Below are positions 57,184-64,000 of a stretch of 64,000 bases of DNA, one piece after another (the first letter of the stretch is position 1; each line of letters begins with the position of its first letter). The stretch is from Lentzea waywayandensis (lineage in GTDB: Bacteria; Actinomycetota; Actinomycetes; Mycobacteriales; Pseudonocardiaceae), in assembly GCF_900115955.1 (NCBI RefSeq), contig NZ_FOYL01000004.1, positions 62,001 to 126,000 on the forward strand. Direction: 5' to 3'. The notes below the pieces were generated by a model, which had not been told where the DNA came from, did no database searches, and was given only the letters and a program-made list of their open reading frames with translations. The translations under genes were made by a program, and so were the position numbers.

Positions 57184-58221
57184 GTGTCCGGACTGTCCGA
57201 GATCGCCAGGGCAGCCGGGGTGTCCATCTCCACCGTCAGTCGAGTCCTTAACAGGCGCGCAGGCGTCAACGAGGAGACCCGGCAGCGGGTGCTGTCGGTG
57301 CTCGCGGAGATGCCGTACACCCCGCGCGGACTCGGTGCGTTGCAGCGCACCGGCGTGATCGGCCTGCTGGTGCCCGAGCTCTCGAACCCGGTCTTCCCCG
57401 CGTTCGCCGAGGCACTGGAGACGCGGGCCGCGCGCCTGGGCTACTCGTCGCTGCTGTGCAACACCCGCAGCGGCGCCCCGATGGGCGAGGAGGAGTACGT
57501 CCGGATGCTCCTGGCCCGCGGGGTCGAGGGCATGGTGTTCGTGTCACCGGAGATCACCAACGTCGAGGTGCCGCTCGGGCAGGCGCCCCGCCCGAGCTAC
57601 TACGCGAAGCTCCTGGCGGACGGCGTCCACATGGTCTTCCTGAACGGTGCCACGCCCGCGCTGGACGTGCCCGACGTGACCGTGGACGAGCAACTCGCGG
57701 GCTACATGGCCACCAAGCACCTGATCGAACTGGGCCACGAACGGATCGGGTTCGTCTCGGGCCCGGCGCGCTCGCTGCCGTCGCGGCTGAAGCGGGCCGG
57801 CTGGGCCGCCGCGCTGGAGGAGAACCACCTGCCGGCGGGCTCGGAGTACGTCGCGCACGCGCCGTTCAGCGCGGAGGGCGGCGGTCAGGCCGTGGCGCAG
57901 CTGCTGGACACGGTGACGCCCACGGCGGTGATCTGCTCGTCCGACCACATGGCGCTCGGCGTCATGCGCGAGGCACACCAACGAGGGATCTCGGTACCCG
58001 GAGAGCTGTCCGTCGTCGGGTTCGACGACATCCCATTGGCTGCCTATTCGTCGCCCGCTTTGACCACGCTCGCCCAGCCGATCGAGGAGATGGCCGCGGC
58101 CGCGATCGACGAGCTCGTGCTGCGCCTGGATCCGGATCGTCGCAGGCAGGGGACCGACAACTACACCCGTGTGTTCCGGCCGCGGCTCGTCGCGAGGGAA
58201 TCGTCTGCGCCCCCGAAGTGA
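57184..58221 (+). CDS. malR: LacI-family repressor, MalR-like
   Basis: 345 residues. N-terminal LacI helix-turn-helix and hinge (residues 2-50: LSEIARAAGVSISTVSRVLN), then a periplasmic-binding-like sensor domain with GLLVPELSNPVFPAFAEALE and the late VVGFDDIPLAAYSSPALTTL. The GTG at 57184 follows GGGAGG by about five bases. Divergence from malEFG and TTGCAA operators make it the likely maltose repressor. Confidence 0.88.
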   Translation: MSGLSEIARAAGVSISTVSRVLNRRAGVNEETRQRVLSVLAEMPYTPRGLGALQRTGVIGLLVPELSNPVFPAFAEALETRAARLGYSSLLCNTRSGAPMGEEEYVRMLLARGVEGMVFVSPEITNVEVPLGQAPRPSYYAKLLADGVHMVFLNGATPALDVPDVTVDEQLAGYMATKHLIELGHERIGFVSGPARSLPSRLKRAGWAAALEENHLPAGSEYVAHAPFSAEGGGQAVAQLLDTVTPTAVICSSDHMALGVMREAHQRGISVPGELSVVGFDDIPLAAYSSPALTTLAQPIEEMAAAAIDELVLRLDPDRRRQGTDNYTRVFRPRLVARESSAPPK

Positions 58222-58239
58222 GATGACCGATTGACCTAA

Positions 58240-58341
58240 TTGGTCTGGACCAACTTCTGAACAAGGCAGATGGGTCAACCAGCGCGGATGCGTCATTTGA
58301 GGGACGCAGGTCACCCTGACTTCACGAATTGGTTCTGAACC
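58240..58341. promoter_or_regulatory. Palindromic sites before the second LacI-type gene
   Basis: TTGGTC-TG-GACCAA at 58240-58253 and GGTTCTGAACC at 58331-58341, the latter directly before the TACGGT -10 box. The related GGTYNNRACC pattern and location suggest autoregulation by the following LacI-family protein. Confidence 0.45.
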
Positions 58342-58343
58342 GT

Positions 58344-58349
58344 TACGGT
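58344..58349 (+). promoter_or_regulatory. -10 box of a leaderless promoter (second LacI gene)
   Basis: TACGGT ends six bases before the ATG at 58356, and the GGTTCTGAACC palindrome abuts it upstream. Confidence 0.5.
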
Positions 58350-58355
58350 CCTTTC

Positions 58356-59459
58356 ATGGCGCGGTCGATGCATGTGCGACGTCCGGCAACGTTGGCCTCT
58401 CTGGCCGCTGAGCTGGGCGTTTCCCGGACAACGGTGTCCAACGCGTACAACCGGCCCGACCAGCTCTCGCCCGAGCTGCGTCGGCGGGTGTTGGACACGG
58501 CCCGAAGGCTGGGTTATCCCGGCCCGGATCCTGTGGCGCGCTCGTTGCGCACGCGCAAAGCCGGGGCGGTGGGCCTGCTGCTCACCGAGAACCTCTCGTA
58601 TGCGTTCCGCGACCCCGCGGCGATCGGGTTCCTGGAGGGCCTCGCGCTCGCGTGCGAGGACGCCGGAACCGGTCTGCTGCTGGTGCCCGCCAATCCCGAA
58701 CGCGAGGACGTCGCGTCCGTGCACCGTGCCGGTGTCGACGGCTTCGTCGTCTACTCGGTGCCGGACGACGACCCACACCTCGCCGCCGTGCTGGAGCGCC
58801 CGGTGCCCACCGTCGTCTGCGACCAGCCGGACCTCGGCACCGTGGACCGCGTCGGCATCGACGACCGCGGCGCGATGTACGAGCTCGCGAAGCACCTGAT
58901 CGGGCTGGGCCACCGTCGCATCGGCGTCGTGTGCATGCGTCTCGCGCGTGACCGCAACGACGGCTTCGTGACGCCGGACCGCCAGCACGCCGCGCACTTC
59001 CACGTGCAGCGCAACCGGCTGTCGGGCCTGGCCGAGGCGTTCAGCGAGGCCGGCGTCGACTGGTCACAGGTGCCCGTGGTCGAGCGCTTCGACCACAACA
59101 TGGCCTCCGGCGCGTCCGGCGCGGCCCAGGTCCTCGACCGCGACCCGCAGATCACCGCCCTGATCTGCACCTCGGACGTGCTGGCGCTGGGCGCGATGAC
59201 CGAGGCCGCCCGCCGTGGCCTGCGCGTGCCCCACGACATCACCGTGACCGGGTTCGACGGCATCCGCGCCGGCGAGGAGGCCGGGCTCACGACGGTCCGT
59301 CAGCCGGTGCTGGAGAAGGGCCGGGCGGCGGGCAAGCTGCTGCTCGACACGAACGAGCGCACGCGGCCGCGGTCGGTGAACCTCGCGACCGAGCTGATCA
59401 TCGGCAACACGTCGGCGGCGCCGCGCGGTGGTGCCGAGGAGCGCTGGTTCGGGCCGTGA
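58356..59459 (+). CDS. LacI-family transcriptional regulator
   Basis: 367 residues. The helix-turn-helix follows a short basic leader (residues about 12-60: LASLAAELGVSRTTVSNAYN). The sensor domain contains GLLLTENLSYAFRDPAAIGF and VTGFDGIRAGEEAGLTTVRQ. The ATG at 58356 is supported by the leaderless promoter; the frame is open to 58329. No transporter operon lies beside it except through the malR side, so its target is unclear. It could bind the GTAAGCGCTTAC operators near msiK or only its own promoter. Confidence 0.87.
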   Translation: MARSMHVRRPATLASLAAELGVSRTTVSNAYNRPDQLSPELRRRVLDTARRLGYPGPDPVARSLRTRKAGAVGLLLTENLSYAFRDPAAIGFLEGLALACEDAGTGLLLVPANPEREDVASVHRAGVDGFVVYSVPDDDPHLAAVLERPVPTVVCDQPDLGTVDRVGIDDRGAMYELAKHLIGLGHRRIGVVCMRLARDRNDGFVTPDRQHAAHFHVQRNRLSGLAEAFSEAGVDWSQVPVVERFDHNMASGASGAAQVLDRDPQITALICTSDVLALGAMTEAARRGLRVPHDITVTGFDGIRAGEEAGLTTVRQPVLEKGRAAGKLLLDTNERTRPRSVNLATELIIGNTSAAPRGGAEERWFGP

Positions 59460-59462
59460 GGT

Positions 59463-60134
59463 CTAGTGCTCCAGCCTGAACACCACGGGTGAGCTGGCCT
59501 TTCCGGCCAGCTTCGCCACCAGCAGGTAGTCGCCGGGCCCGACCCGCGTGTGCGCGCCGCAGCCGGGCTGCGAGGTCGAGCCCGCCCACTTCGTGCCGTA
59601 GTTGAAGGCTTCCTTCGGCTGCATCACGCGCACTTCGTTGCCCACGGCGGACAAGCAGTGGTTGCTCGACCACAGCACCGTCGCGCCGTCGGCGGTCAGC
59701 ACGTTCAGTTCGCGGTGCTGGCGTCCGATGTCCCTGATGCACGGCACCGGTCCGGTGTTGACGACGTCCATGGACAGTTCCGGCTGGTCACCGATGGTGT
59801 AGAAGGGCTTGTTGGCCTTCGCCACGACCCCGATCACGTCGTCCGGGCAGGGCTGCGGCGGCCCGGGAGGCGGAGGCGGCGGCGTGGTCTGGGTCGGCGA
59901 GGGCGGCGGGGTCGTGGAGGAGGACGACGCGGCCGCCGGGCTCTCGGACATGCTCGGCGGCGGGTTCGAGGACGACGCCGCGGCCGCGTTCGTGGGCTGG
60001 GCCGTCTCGGCGTCCGAGCCGAACATCCCGACGATCCAGATGACGAGCAGGAGTGTGACCAGCGCTGCCCCGATCGCGGCGAGACGGCGGCGCCAGTACA
60101 CCGTGGACGGCAGCGGACCTGTGGGCTCGATCAC
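59463..60134 (-). CDS. Membrane-anchored protein with proline-rich stalk (Rv3587c-like)
   Basis: About 223 residues from GTG 60134, supported by a TACGTT box six bases upstream; the frame is open to 60275. Short cytosolic N-terminus GPLPSTVYWRRR, one membrane helix (LAAIGAALVTLLLVIWIVGM), a Ser/Pro/Thr stalk of about 65 residues, and an extracytoplasmic beta-rich domain with four cysteines (PQPCPDDVIGVVAKANKPFY; PVPCIRDIGRQ; NHCLSAVGNEVRV; QPGCGAHTRVGPGDY). The position beside a beta-carbonic anhydrase gene and mutY matches mycobacterial Rv3587c. Function unknown. Confidence 0.78.
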   Translation of the reverse strand: MIEPTGPLPSTVYWRRRLAAIGAALVTLLLVIWIVGMFGSDAETAQPTNAAAASSSNPPPSMSESPAAASSSSTTPPPSPTQTTPPPPPPGPPQPCPDDVIGVVAKANKPFYTIGDQPELSMDVVNTGPVPCIRDIGRQHRELNVLTADGATVLWSSNHCLSAVGNEVRVMQPKEAFNYGTKWAGSTSQPGCGAHTRVGPGDYLLVAKLAGKASSPVVFRLEH

Positions 60135-60140
60135 GGCCCG

Positions 60141-60146
60141 AACGTA
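60141..60146 (-). promoter_or_regulatory. -10 box of a leaderless promoter (Rv3587c-like gene)
   Basis: On the minus strand TACGTT ends six bases before the GTG at 60134, supporting this start over codons further upstream. Confidence 0.45.
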
Positions 60147-60288
60147 GCCCGACCAGGTCTGATCCAGCGGGAGGCGAGCATCGCTCGATCCGGTGAACGT
60201 GATATTGAGCGGAAACCCCTTGTGAACGTGCGCTAACTCCGGTTCCAATCGACGTGGGGTCCGCCGGTAGGCCATGGAGGTGTGTCAC

Positions 60289-60801
60289 ATGACCGCGATC
60301 GACGAACTGCTCAAGCGGAACTACGAGCTCGGGAACGTGGTTCCAGGAGACCGCTCGTCCGCGAAGCCGTCCCTGCAGGTGGCGATTCTGACCTGCATGG
60401 ACTCGCGCATCAGGGTGTTCGAGATCTTCGGGTTGAAGCAGGGCGAGGCGCACGTGCTGCGCAACGCGGGAGGGGTCGTCACCGACGACGCCATCCGGTC
60501 TCTCGCGCTGAGCCAGCGCAAGCTCGGCACGCGCGAGGTGCTGCTCGTGCACCACACGAACTGCGGCCTCGAGATGGTCACCGAGGACGACTTCAAGGAC
60601 GAGCTGGAGTCCGAGACCGGTCTGCGCCCGACCTGGGCCGTCGAGGCGTTCAAGGTCGTCGAGCAGAGCGTGCGCGGGTCGATGGCCCGGCTTCGCCACA
60701 GCGCGTTCATCCCGCACACGGACAAGATCCGCGGGTTCGTCTACGACGTGCACACCGGTGAGCTGCGCGAGGTCGACGCGGCTGCCACCCAGGCCGCCTG
60801 A
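60289..60801 (+). CDS. canB: Beta-class carbonic anhydrase
   Basis: 170 residues. Zinc ligands and active site are visible: ILTCMDSRIRVFEIFGLKQG (Cys, Asp-Arg dyad) and LLVHHTNCGLEM (His, Cys). It interconverts CO2 and bicarbonate. The ATG at 60289 has GGAGGT eight bases upstream; the codon at 60274 would place the ribosome site inside the gene. It matches the mycobacterial Rv3588c position next to mutY and ends at a strong terminator. Confidence 0.93.
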   Translation: MTAIDELLKRNYELGNVVPGDRSSAKPSLQVAILTCMDSRIRVFEIFGLKQGEAHVLRNAGGVVTDDAIRSLALSQRKLGTREVLLVHHTNCGLEMVTEDDFKDELESETGLRPTWAVEAFKVVEQSVRGSMARLRHSAFIPHTDKIRGFVYDVHTGELREVDAAATQAA

Positions 60802-60812
60802 GGTTCGTTGTG

Positions 60813-60837
60813 AAGGGCCCCCTTCGGGGGGCCTTTT
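60813..60837 (+). terminator. Intrinsic terminator of the carbonic anhydrase gene
   Basis: GGCCCCC (60816-60822) with GGGGGCC (60827-60833), capped by a stable C(TTCG)G tetraloop and followed by TTTT. Confidence 0.92.
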
Positions 60838-60859
60838 CGTTGCGCGACAATGGCGGGCG

Positions 60860-61783
60860 ATGAATCACGAGTTGCTGTTGGGCTGGTGGGACACCACCGC
60901 CCGCGACCTGCCGTGGCGCCGTCCTTCGTGCACCGCCTGGGGCGTGCTGGTCAGCGAGATCATGTTGCAGCAGACGCCGGTCTCCCGCGTCGAGCCGATC
61001 TGGCACGAGTGGCTGGCGCGCTGGCCCGTGCCGTCGGCGATGGCCGCGTCCTCGCAGGGCGAGGTGCTGCGGATGTGGGGCAAGCTCGGCTACCCCCGTC
61101 GTGCCATGCGGCTGCACGAGGCCGCCACCGCCATCGCGCGCGACCACGGCGACGTGGTGCCGTCGGACATCGAGACGCTGGAGTCGTTGCCCGGCATCGG
61201 CAGCTACACGGCTCGTGCGGTGGCCACGTTCGCGTACGGGCAGAAGTGCGCCGTCGTCGACACGAACGTCCGGCGCGTGGTCGCTCGGGCCGTGCACGGT
61301 GCCGGTGACGCCGGTCCGCCGTCGACCAAGCGCGATCTCCGCGACGTCGAGGCGATCCTGCCCGAGGCCCAGGACGACGCCGCGGTGTTCTCGGCGGCGT
61401 TGATGGAGCTCGGCGCGTTGATCTGCACGGCGAAGAACCAGAAGTGCGCGGACTGCCCGTTGTTCGCCGAGTGCGCGTGGCAGCTGAACGGCCGGCCTGC
61501 CTACGCGGGGCCGGAGAAGAAGGTGCAGAAGTTCGCCGGCACCGACCGGCAGGTGCGCGGCAAGCTGCTGGACGTGCTGCGGGGTGCGCCCGGCCCGGTG
61601 CCCAAGATCCAGCTCGACATCGTCTGGAACGACGTGACGCAGCGCGAGAAGTGCCTTGTGTCCTTGTTGAGTGATGGACTTGTTGAACAATCCCACGACG
61701 GCCTCTTCCACCTGCCGGGTGAGGGGATTGTTGAACAATCCCACGACCGGATTGTTCAACAATCCGACAAGGGGACAAGCTGA
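60860..61783 (+). CDS. mutY: Adenine glycosylase MutY with repeat-built C-terminus
   Basis: 307 residues from ATG 60860. Catalytic Glu in SEIMLQQTPVSRVEP, helix-hairpin-helix LPGIGSYTARAVATFAYGQK, catalytic Asp in VVDTNVRRV, and the 4Fe-4S cluster as C-x6-C-x2-C-x5-C (ICTAKNQKCADCPLFAEC). It removes adenine mispaired with 8-oxoguanine. It is shorter than E. coli MutY (350) and lacks a clear NUDIX-like domain, as in many actinobacteria. The last 35 residues contain the repeated VEQSHD encoded by three copies of a GGATTGTT-type palindrome (61676-61765). Its stop overlaps the next start. Confidence 0.92.
   Translation: MNHELLLGWWDTTARDLPWRRPSCTAWGVLVSEIMLQQTPVSRVEPIWHEWLARWPVPSAMAASSQGEVLRMWGKLGYPRRAMRLHEAATAIARDHGDVVPSDIETLESLPGIGSYTARAVATFAYGQKCAVVDTNVRRVVARAVHGAGDAGPPSTKRDLRDVEAILPEAQDDAAVFSAALMELGALICTAKNQKCADCPLFAECAWQLNGRPAYAGPEKKVQKFAGTDRQVRGKLLDVLRGAPGPVPKIQLDIVWNDVTQREKCLVSLLSDGLVEQSHDGLFHLPGEGIVEQSHDRIVQQSDKGTS
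61676..61765. repeat. Three palindromes within the 3' end of mutY
   Basis: Copies A 61676-61693 (imperfect arms, core TTGTTGAACAA), B GGATTGTTGAACAATCC at 61725-61741 and C GGATTGTTCAACAATCC at 61749-61765. B and C are perfect odd palindromes differing only in the central base. A and B both run on into CCACGAC. They lie inside the coding frame. Confidence 0.85.
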
Positions 61784-62292
61784 TGCACGCCCTGGTCGCC
61801 TTCTTCGACGCCGAAGCGGACAAGAAGGTCCGTGAGCTGCAACAACGCGTCGGCGCGAAGCACGGGTACCCGCCGCACCTGACCTACGCCGTCGCGAGCA
61901 CGATCGGCCCCAAGGTCCGCAAGGAGCTGCGCGAGGACCTGGAACGGCTGTGGCTGCCGGACCTGTACCTGCACACGCTCAGCACCTTCTCAACCTCCGA
62001 GAACGTGCTGATGCTGGGCGCCGTGGTCGACACCGAGCTGCTCGCGGTCCACTCGGCGATCCACGACGTGCTGGCGAGCAAGGTCAAGAACCCGAGCGCC
62101 TACTACCTGCCGGGCAACTGGGTGCCGCACTGCACGCTCGTCCACGACGTCGACGACGAGGCGATGAAGGCCGCGTTCGCCAAGGTGTTCCCGGTCGAGC
62201 CGATCCGCGCGAAGGTCCGCGAGGTGTCGATCGTCGACACTCAGACCGGCGAGATCGACGTGCTCAAGAAGGCCTCCACGGCGCCCCGGTAG
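61783..62292 (+). CDS. 2H phosphodiesterase (2'-5' RNA ligase-like)
   Basis: 169 residues. The two H-x-T motifs of the LigT/2H family are present: PPHLTYAVA near residue 32 and VPHCTLVHDV near 114. Members are cyclic nucleotide or RNA phosphodiesterases acting on 2',3'-cyclic or 2'-5' linkages; the substrate here is unknown. The ATG overlaps the mutY stop by one base, so the two are co-translated. The last 52 bases overlap the 3' end of the convergent alpha/beta hydrolase gene. Confidence 0.87.
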   Translation: MHALVAFFDAEADKKVRELQQRVGAKHGYPPHLTYAVASTIGPKVRKELREDLERLWLPDLYLHTLSTFSTSENVLMLGAVVDTELLAVHSAIHDVLASKVKNPSAYYLPGNWVPHCTLVHDVDDEAMKAAFAKVFPVEPIRAKVREVSIVDTQTGEIDVLKKASTAPR

Positions 62293-62987
62293 ACCCACGG
62301 CGCGGTGGCGTGCACGAGGTGGCCGGCCTCCTCGACGTAGAGGTACCGGCCCCCGGAACGCCGTGCTGCCTCTTCCATCTGGTTCGGCAGCTGACCACCC
62401 TTGCCCGCCTCGATGACGAGCGACGGGCACCGCACGGCGTCGATGAGGTCCCAGTACGCGCGCGTGCCCCAGTGGCCCGCGATCTCGTAGAGGTCGTCCA
62501 TCTCGGCGATCAGGTGCCAGCCGTCCTCGCGTTCCTCGAAGTACTCGGCGAACACGGGCGAGCCGAAGTACGACGTCACGTGCCCGAGCGACTGGAAAGG
62601 CACCGGCCAGGCGTCGAAGAGCCACTTCCACTCGTCGATCGTCCTGCCCCTGTTGTCCGGGGCGAAGTCCTCGACCACAATCGCGCGCACCAGGTCCGGA
62701 CGGGCCGCCGCGAGACACCACGCGTGCAGCCCGCCCATGGAGTGCCCTATCACCACGGCGGGCCCGAGGCCTAGTTCTTCGATGGCGGCAGCGGCGTCGG
62801 AGACGAAGTCCTCGGTGCGGAACGGTCCCCGCCGCGGGTTTCGGCCGTGCCCGCGCTGGTCGATCCCGACCACGCGACCGAACGGCTTGAGCCACTGCGC
62901 GACCGGCCACCAGGCGGTGGCCCTGCTCATCAGACCGTGCAGGAGCAGTACGCCTTGACCCGTTCCGCCGAACTCCACCACCGACAC
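62241..62987 (-). CDS. Alpha/beta-fold hydrolase
   Basis: 248 residues if started at GTG 62987, or 254 from ATG 63005. Alpha/beta hydrolase core: oxyanion region LLLHGLMSRATAWW, nucleophile elbow VVIGHSMGGLHAW, and catalytic His in EEAGHLVHATAPW. Typical relatives begin at the SVVEFGG segment, which together with a TTTAAT box seven bases upstream favours 62987. The substrate is unknown. Its start is almost back-to-back with the divergent peptidase gene. Confidence 0.87.
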   Translation of the reverse strand: MSVVEFGGTGQGVLLLHGLMSRATAWWPVAQWLKPFGRVVGIDQRGHGRNPRRGPFRTEDFVSDAAAAIEELGLGPAVVIGHSMGGLHAWCLAAARPDLVRAIVVEDFAPDNRGRTIDEWKWLFDAWPVPFQSLGHVTSYFGSPVFAEYFEEREDGWHLIAEMDDLYEIAGHWGTRAYWDLIDAVRCPSLVIEAGKGGQLPNQMEEAARRSGGRYLYVEEAGHLVHATAPWVYRGAVEAFLSTSISPV

Positions 62988-63003
62988 AGGGATGATTAAA
63001 CGC

Positions 63004-64000
63004 ATGAAGGCCCGCCCGTACCTGATCGCCCTGGTGTTGATCGTGCTCGTCGCTGGTCTGCTCGTCGTGTTCAGAACGCCGAGCAACGACCCGGCGAAGC
63101 AGCAGGAGACGTCACCGGAGGCGGCTGTGGAGGCCGGTGCGGGCGCGGGCGACACGTACTACCCGACGGACGGCAACAGCGGCTACGACGTCACGCTCTA
63201 CGACCTCGCGATCACCTACGAGCCGGGGTCCAGGCAGCTCGACGGCGTCGCTTCCGTCACCGCGACCGCCACCTCCGACCTGTCGCGCTTCAACCTCGAC
63301 CTCGAAGGCCTGAAGGTCAGCGAGGTGAAGGTCGGCGGCCAGCCGGCGAAGTTCGCGCAGGAGGGCGACCACGAGCTCGTGATCACGCCTGCCACCCCGC
63401 TCGCGAAGGGCAGGCCGTTCACCACCGTCGTCACCTACGGCGGCAAGCCCACGACGATCGACGACGCCTCGCTGGGCCGCAGCGGCTGGCAGGTCTCGTC
63501 CACGGGCGGCGCGTTCGCCGCGGGTCAGCCGCACTCGGCGACGACGTGGTTCCCGGCCAACGACACCCCGCGCGACAAGGCGGCGCTGAAGGTCGCGGCC
63601 CGCGTTCCGGACGGCTGGACGGCGATCTCGAACGGCCTCGAAGGCCCTGTGACGCGCGAAGGCGGCTGGACGACGTTCACCTGGTCGGAGGAGACGCCGC
63701 TCGCGACGTACCTGGCCACGGTGGCCATCGACAAGTTCGAGGTGGTGCGCTCCCAGCTGCCGAACGGCACGCCGGTGCTCGACGCGTACGCCCCCGGCAC
63801 GTCCGCCGCCAAGAAGCCGATCCAGGCCCAGGGCCCGGCGATCCTCGCGTACCTGGAGACGAAGTTCGGCCCGTACCCGCAGCGCGCGGCGGGCAGCATC
63901 TGGGTGGCCGACCAGATCGGGTTCTCGCTGGAGACCCAGACCCGGCCGATCTACGCCGCGTGGGCAGACCTGGAGACGGTCGTGCACGAGAACGCCCACC
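63004..64000 (+). CDS. M1-family metallopeptidase, N-terminal part (runs off the window)
   Basis: 332 residues are visible. An N-terminal membrane anchor or signal (YLIALVLIVLVAGLLVVFRT) is followed by a short linker and the M1 beta-sandwich domain with WFPANDTPRDKAALKVAARV near 180. In the catalytic domain the exopeptidase GAMEN motif position is taken by SLETQTRP, as in a known M1 subgroup. The window ends in VVHENAH, the zinc-binding HExxH motif. It is a secreted or surface zinc aminopeptidase-like enzyme. The ATG at 63004 shares bases with the upstream ATG candidate of the minus-strand hydrolase. Confidence 0.88.
   Translation, partial: MKARPYLIALVLIVLVAGLLVVFRTPSNDPAKQQETSPEAAVEAGAGAGDTYYPTDGNSGYDVTLYDLAITYEPGSRQLDGVASVTATATSDLSRFNLDLEGLKVSEVKVGGQPAKFAQEGDHELVITPATPLAKGRPFTTVVTYGGKPTTIDDASLGRSGWQVSSTGGAFAAGQPHSATTWFPANDTPRDKAALKVAARVPDGWTAISNGLEGPVTREGGWTTFTWSEETPLATYLATVAIDKFEVVRSQLPNGTPVLDAYAPGTSAAKKPIQAQGPAILAYLETKFGPYPQRAAGSIWVADQIGFSLETQTRPIYAAWADLETVVHENAH

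Noticed and set aside
1..64000. CRISPR array, prophage, integrase or transposase gene
   Set aside because: No regularly spaced direct repeats with unique spacers and no phage, integrase or transposase protein signature were seen in any frame.

Overview
The window is high-GC DNA (G/C-dominated third codon positions, many GTG starts) from a filamentous or mycolata-type actinobacterium. A member of the Pseudonocardiales fits best. The evidence is a DUF5753/DUF397 regulator pair, a SARP/AfsR-type regulator, an MsiK-like shared ABC ATPase, and a carD-ispD-ispF...cysS-trmH block with radA and lpqE that matches the mycobacterial Rv3579c-Rv3585 neighbourhood. The genus cannot be fixed by eye.

Layout. 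0-1.5 kb: end of an unknown gene, an N-acetylglucosamine-kinase-like gene and a small Q/P/Y-rich membrane protein. 1.4-5.8 kb: a LysR regulator divergent from a three-gene operon for a GriI-like aldolase, a GriH/DHQ-synthase-II-like cyclase and an adenylate-forming ligase. This looks like a compact 3-amino-4-hydroxybenzoate (3,4-AHBA) cassette. 5.8-7.4 kb: XRE/DUF397 pair and a DUF3159 membrane protein. 7.5-14.3 kb: ROK regulator, binding protein, two permeases, GH4 glycosidase and sugar kinase in the csnR-EFGHK order of the Streptomyces chitosan-oligosaccharide locus. It ends in an array of four hairpins. 14.4-21.6 kb: small exported protein, SGNH hydrolase, SARP/NB-ARC/TPR regulator, ADP-ribosylglycohydrolase and NCS1 permease. 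21.7-26.6 kb: flavin-based transmembrane electron-transfer operon (ferric-reductase-like protein, FMN-binding protein, ApbE) divergent from an OmpR-type two-component system. 26.6-34.4 kb: aldo/keto reductase, secreted ricin-type lectin, tRNA-Thr(UGU), ThrE-family exporter, otsA and an OtsB-GH15 fusion. 34.8-45.3 kb: two paralogous unknown genes, radA, DoxX-like protein, lpqE, carD, ispD, ispF, then four inserted genes (PPOX, DUF6191-like, TIR, HAD), cysS and trmH-type methyltransferase. 45.8-48.8 kb: MFS transporter and a membrane diguanylate cyclase. 48.8-49.3 kb: gene-free segment with degenerate tandem repeats and a 144-bp palindrome. 49.3-51.8 kb: zinc ABC importer. 51.9-58.2 kb: MsiK-like ATPase, a small APH-family kinase, and malEFG divergent from a MalR-like LacI regulator. 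58.3-64 kb: second LacI regulator, an Rv3587c-like membrane protein, beta-carbonic anhydrase, mutY, a 2H phosphodiesterase, an alpha/beta hydrolase and the start of an M1 peptidase.

How parts fit together. Both sugar importers (csnEFG, malEFG) lack their own ATPase, and the only carbohydrate-type ATPase gene here stands alone at 51.9 kb under three copies of a palindromic operator. It probably powers both. The trehalose genes and carbohydrate regulators make this a sugar- and osmolyte-rich stretch around a conserved housekeeping core. Nine genes have a TANNNT box ending 6-7 nt before the start codon, indicating many leaderless transcripts. Limits: all names come from reading motifs and gene order by eye; no database or folding search was run.
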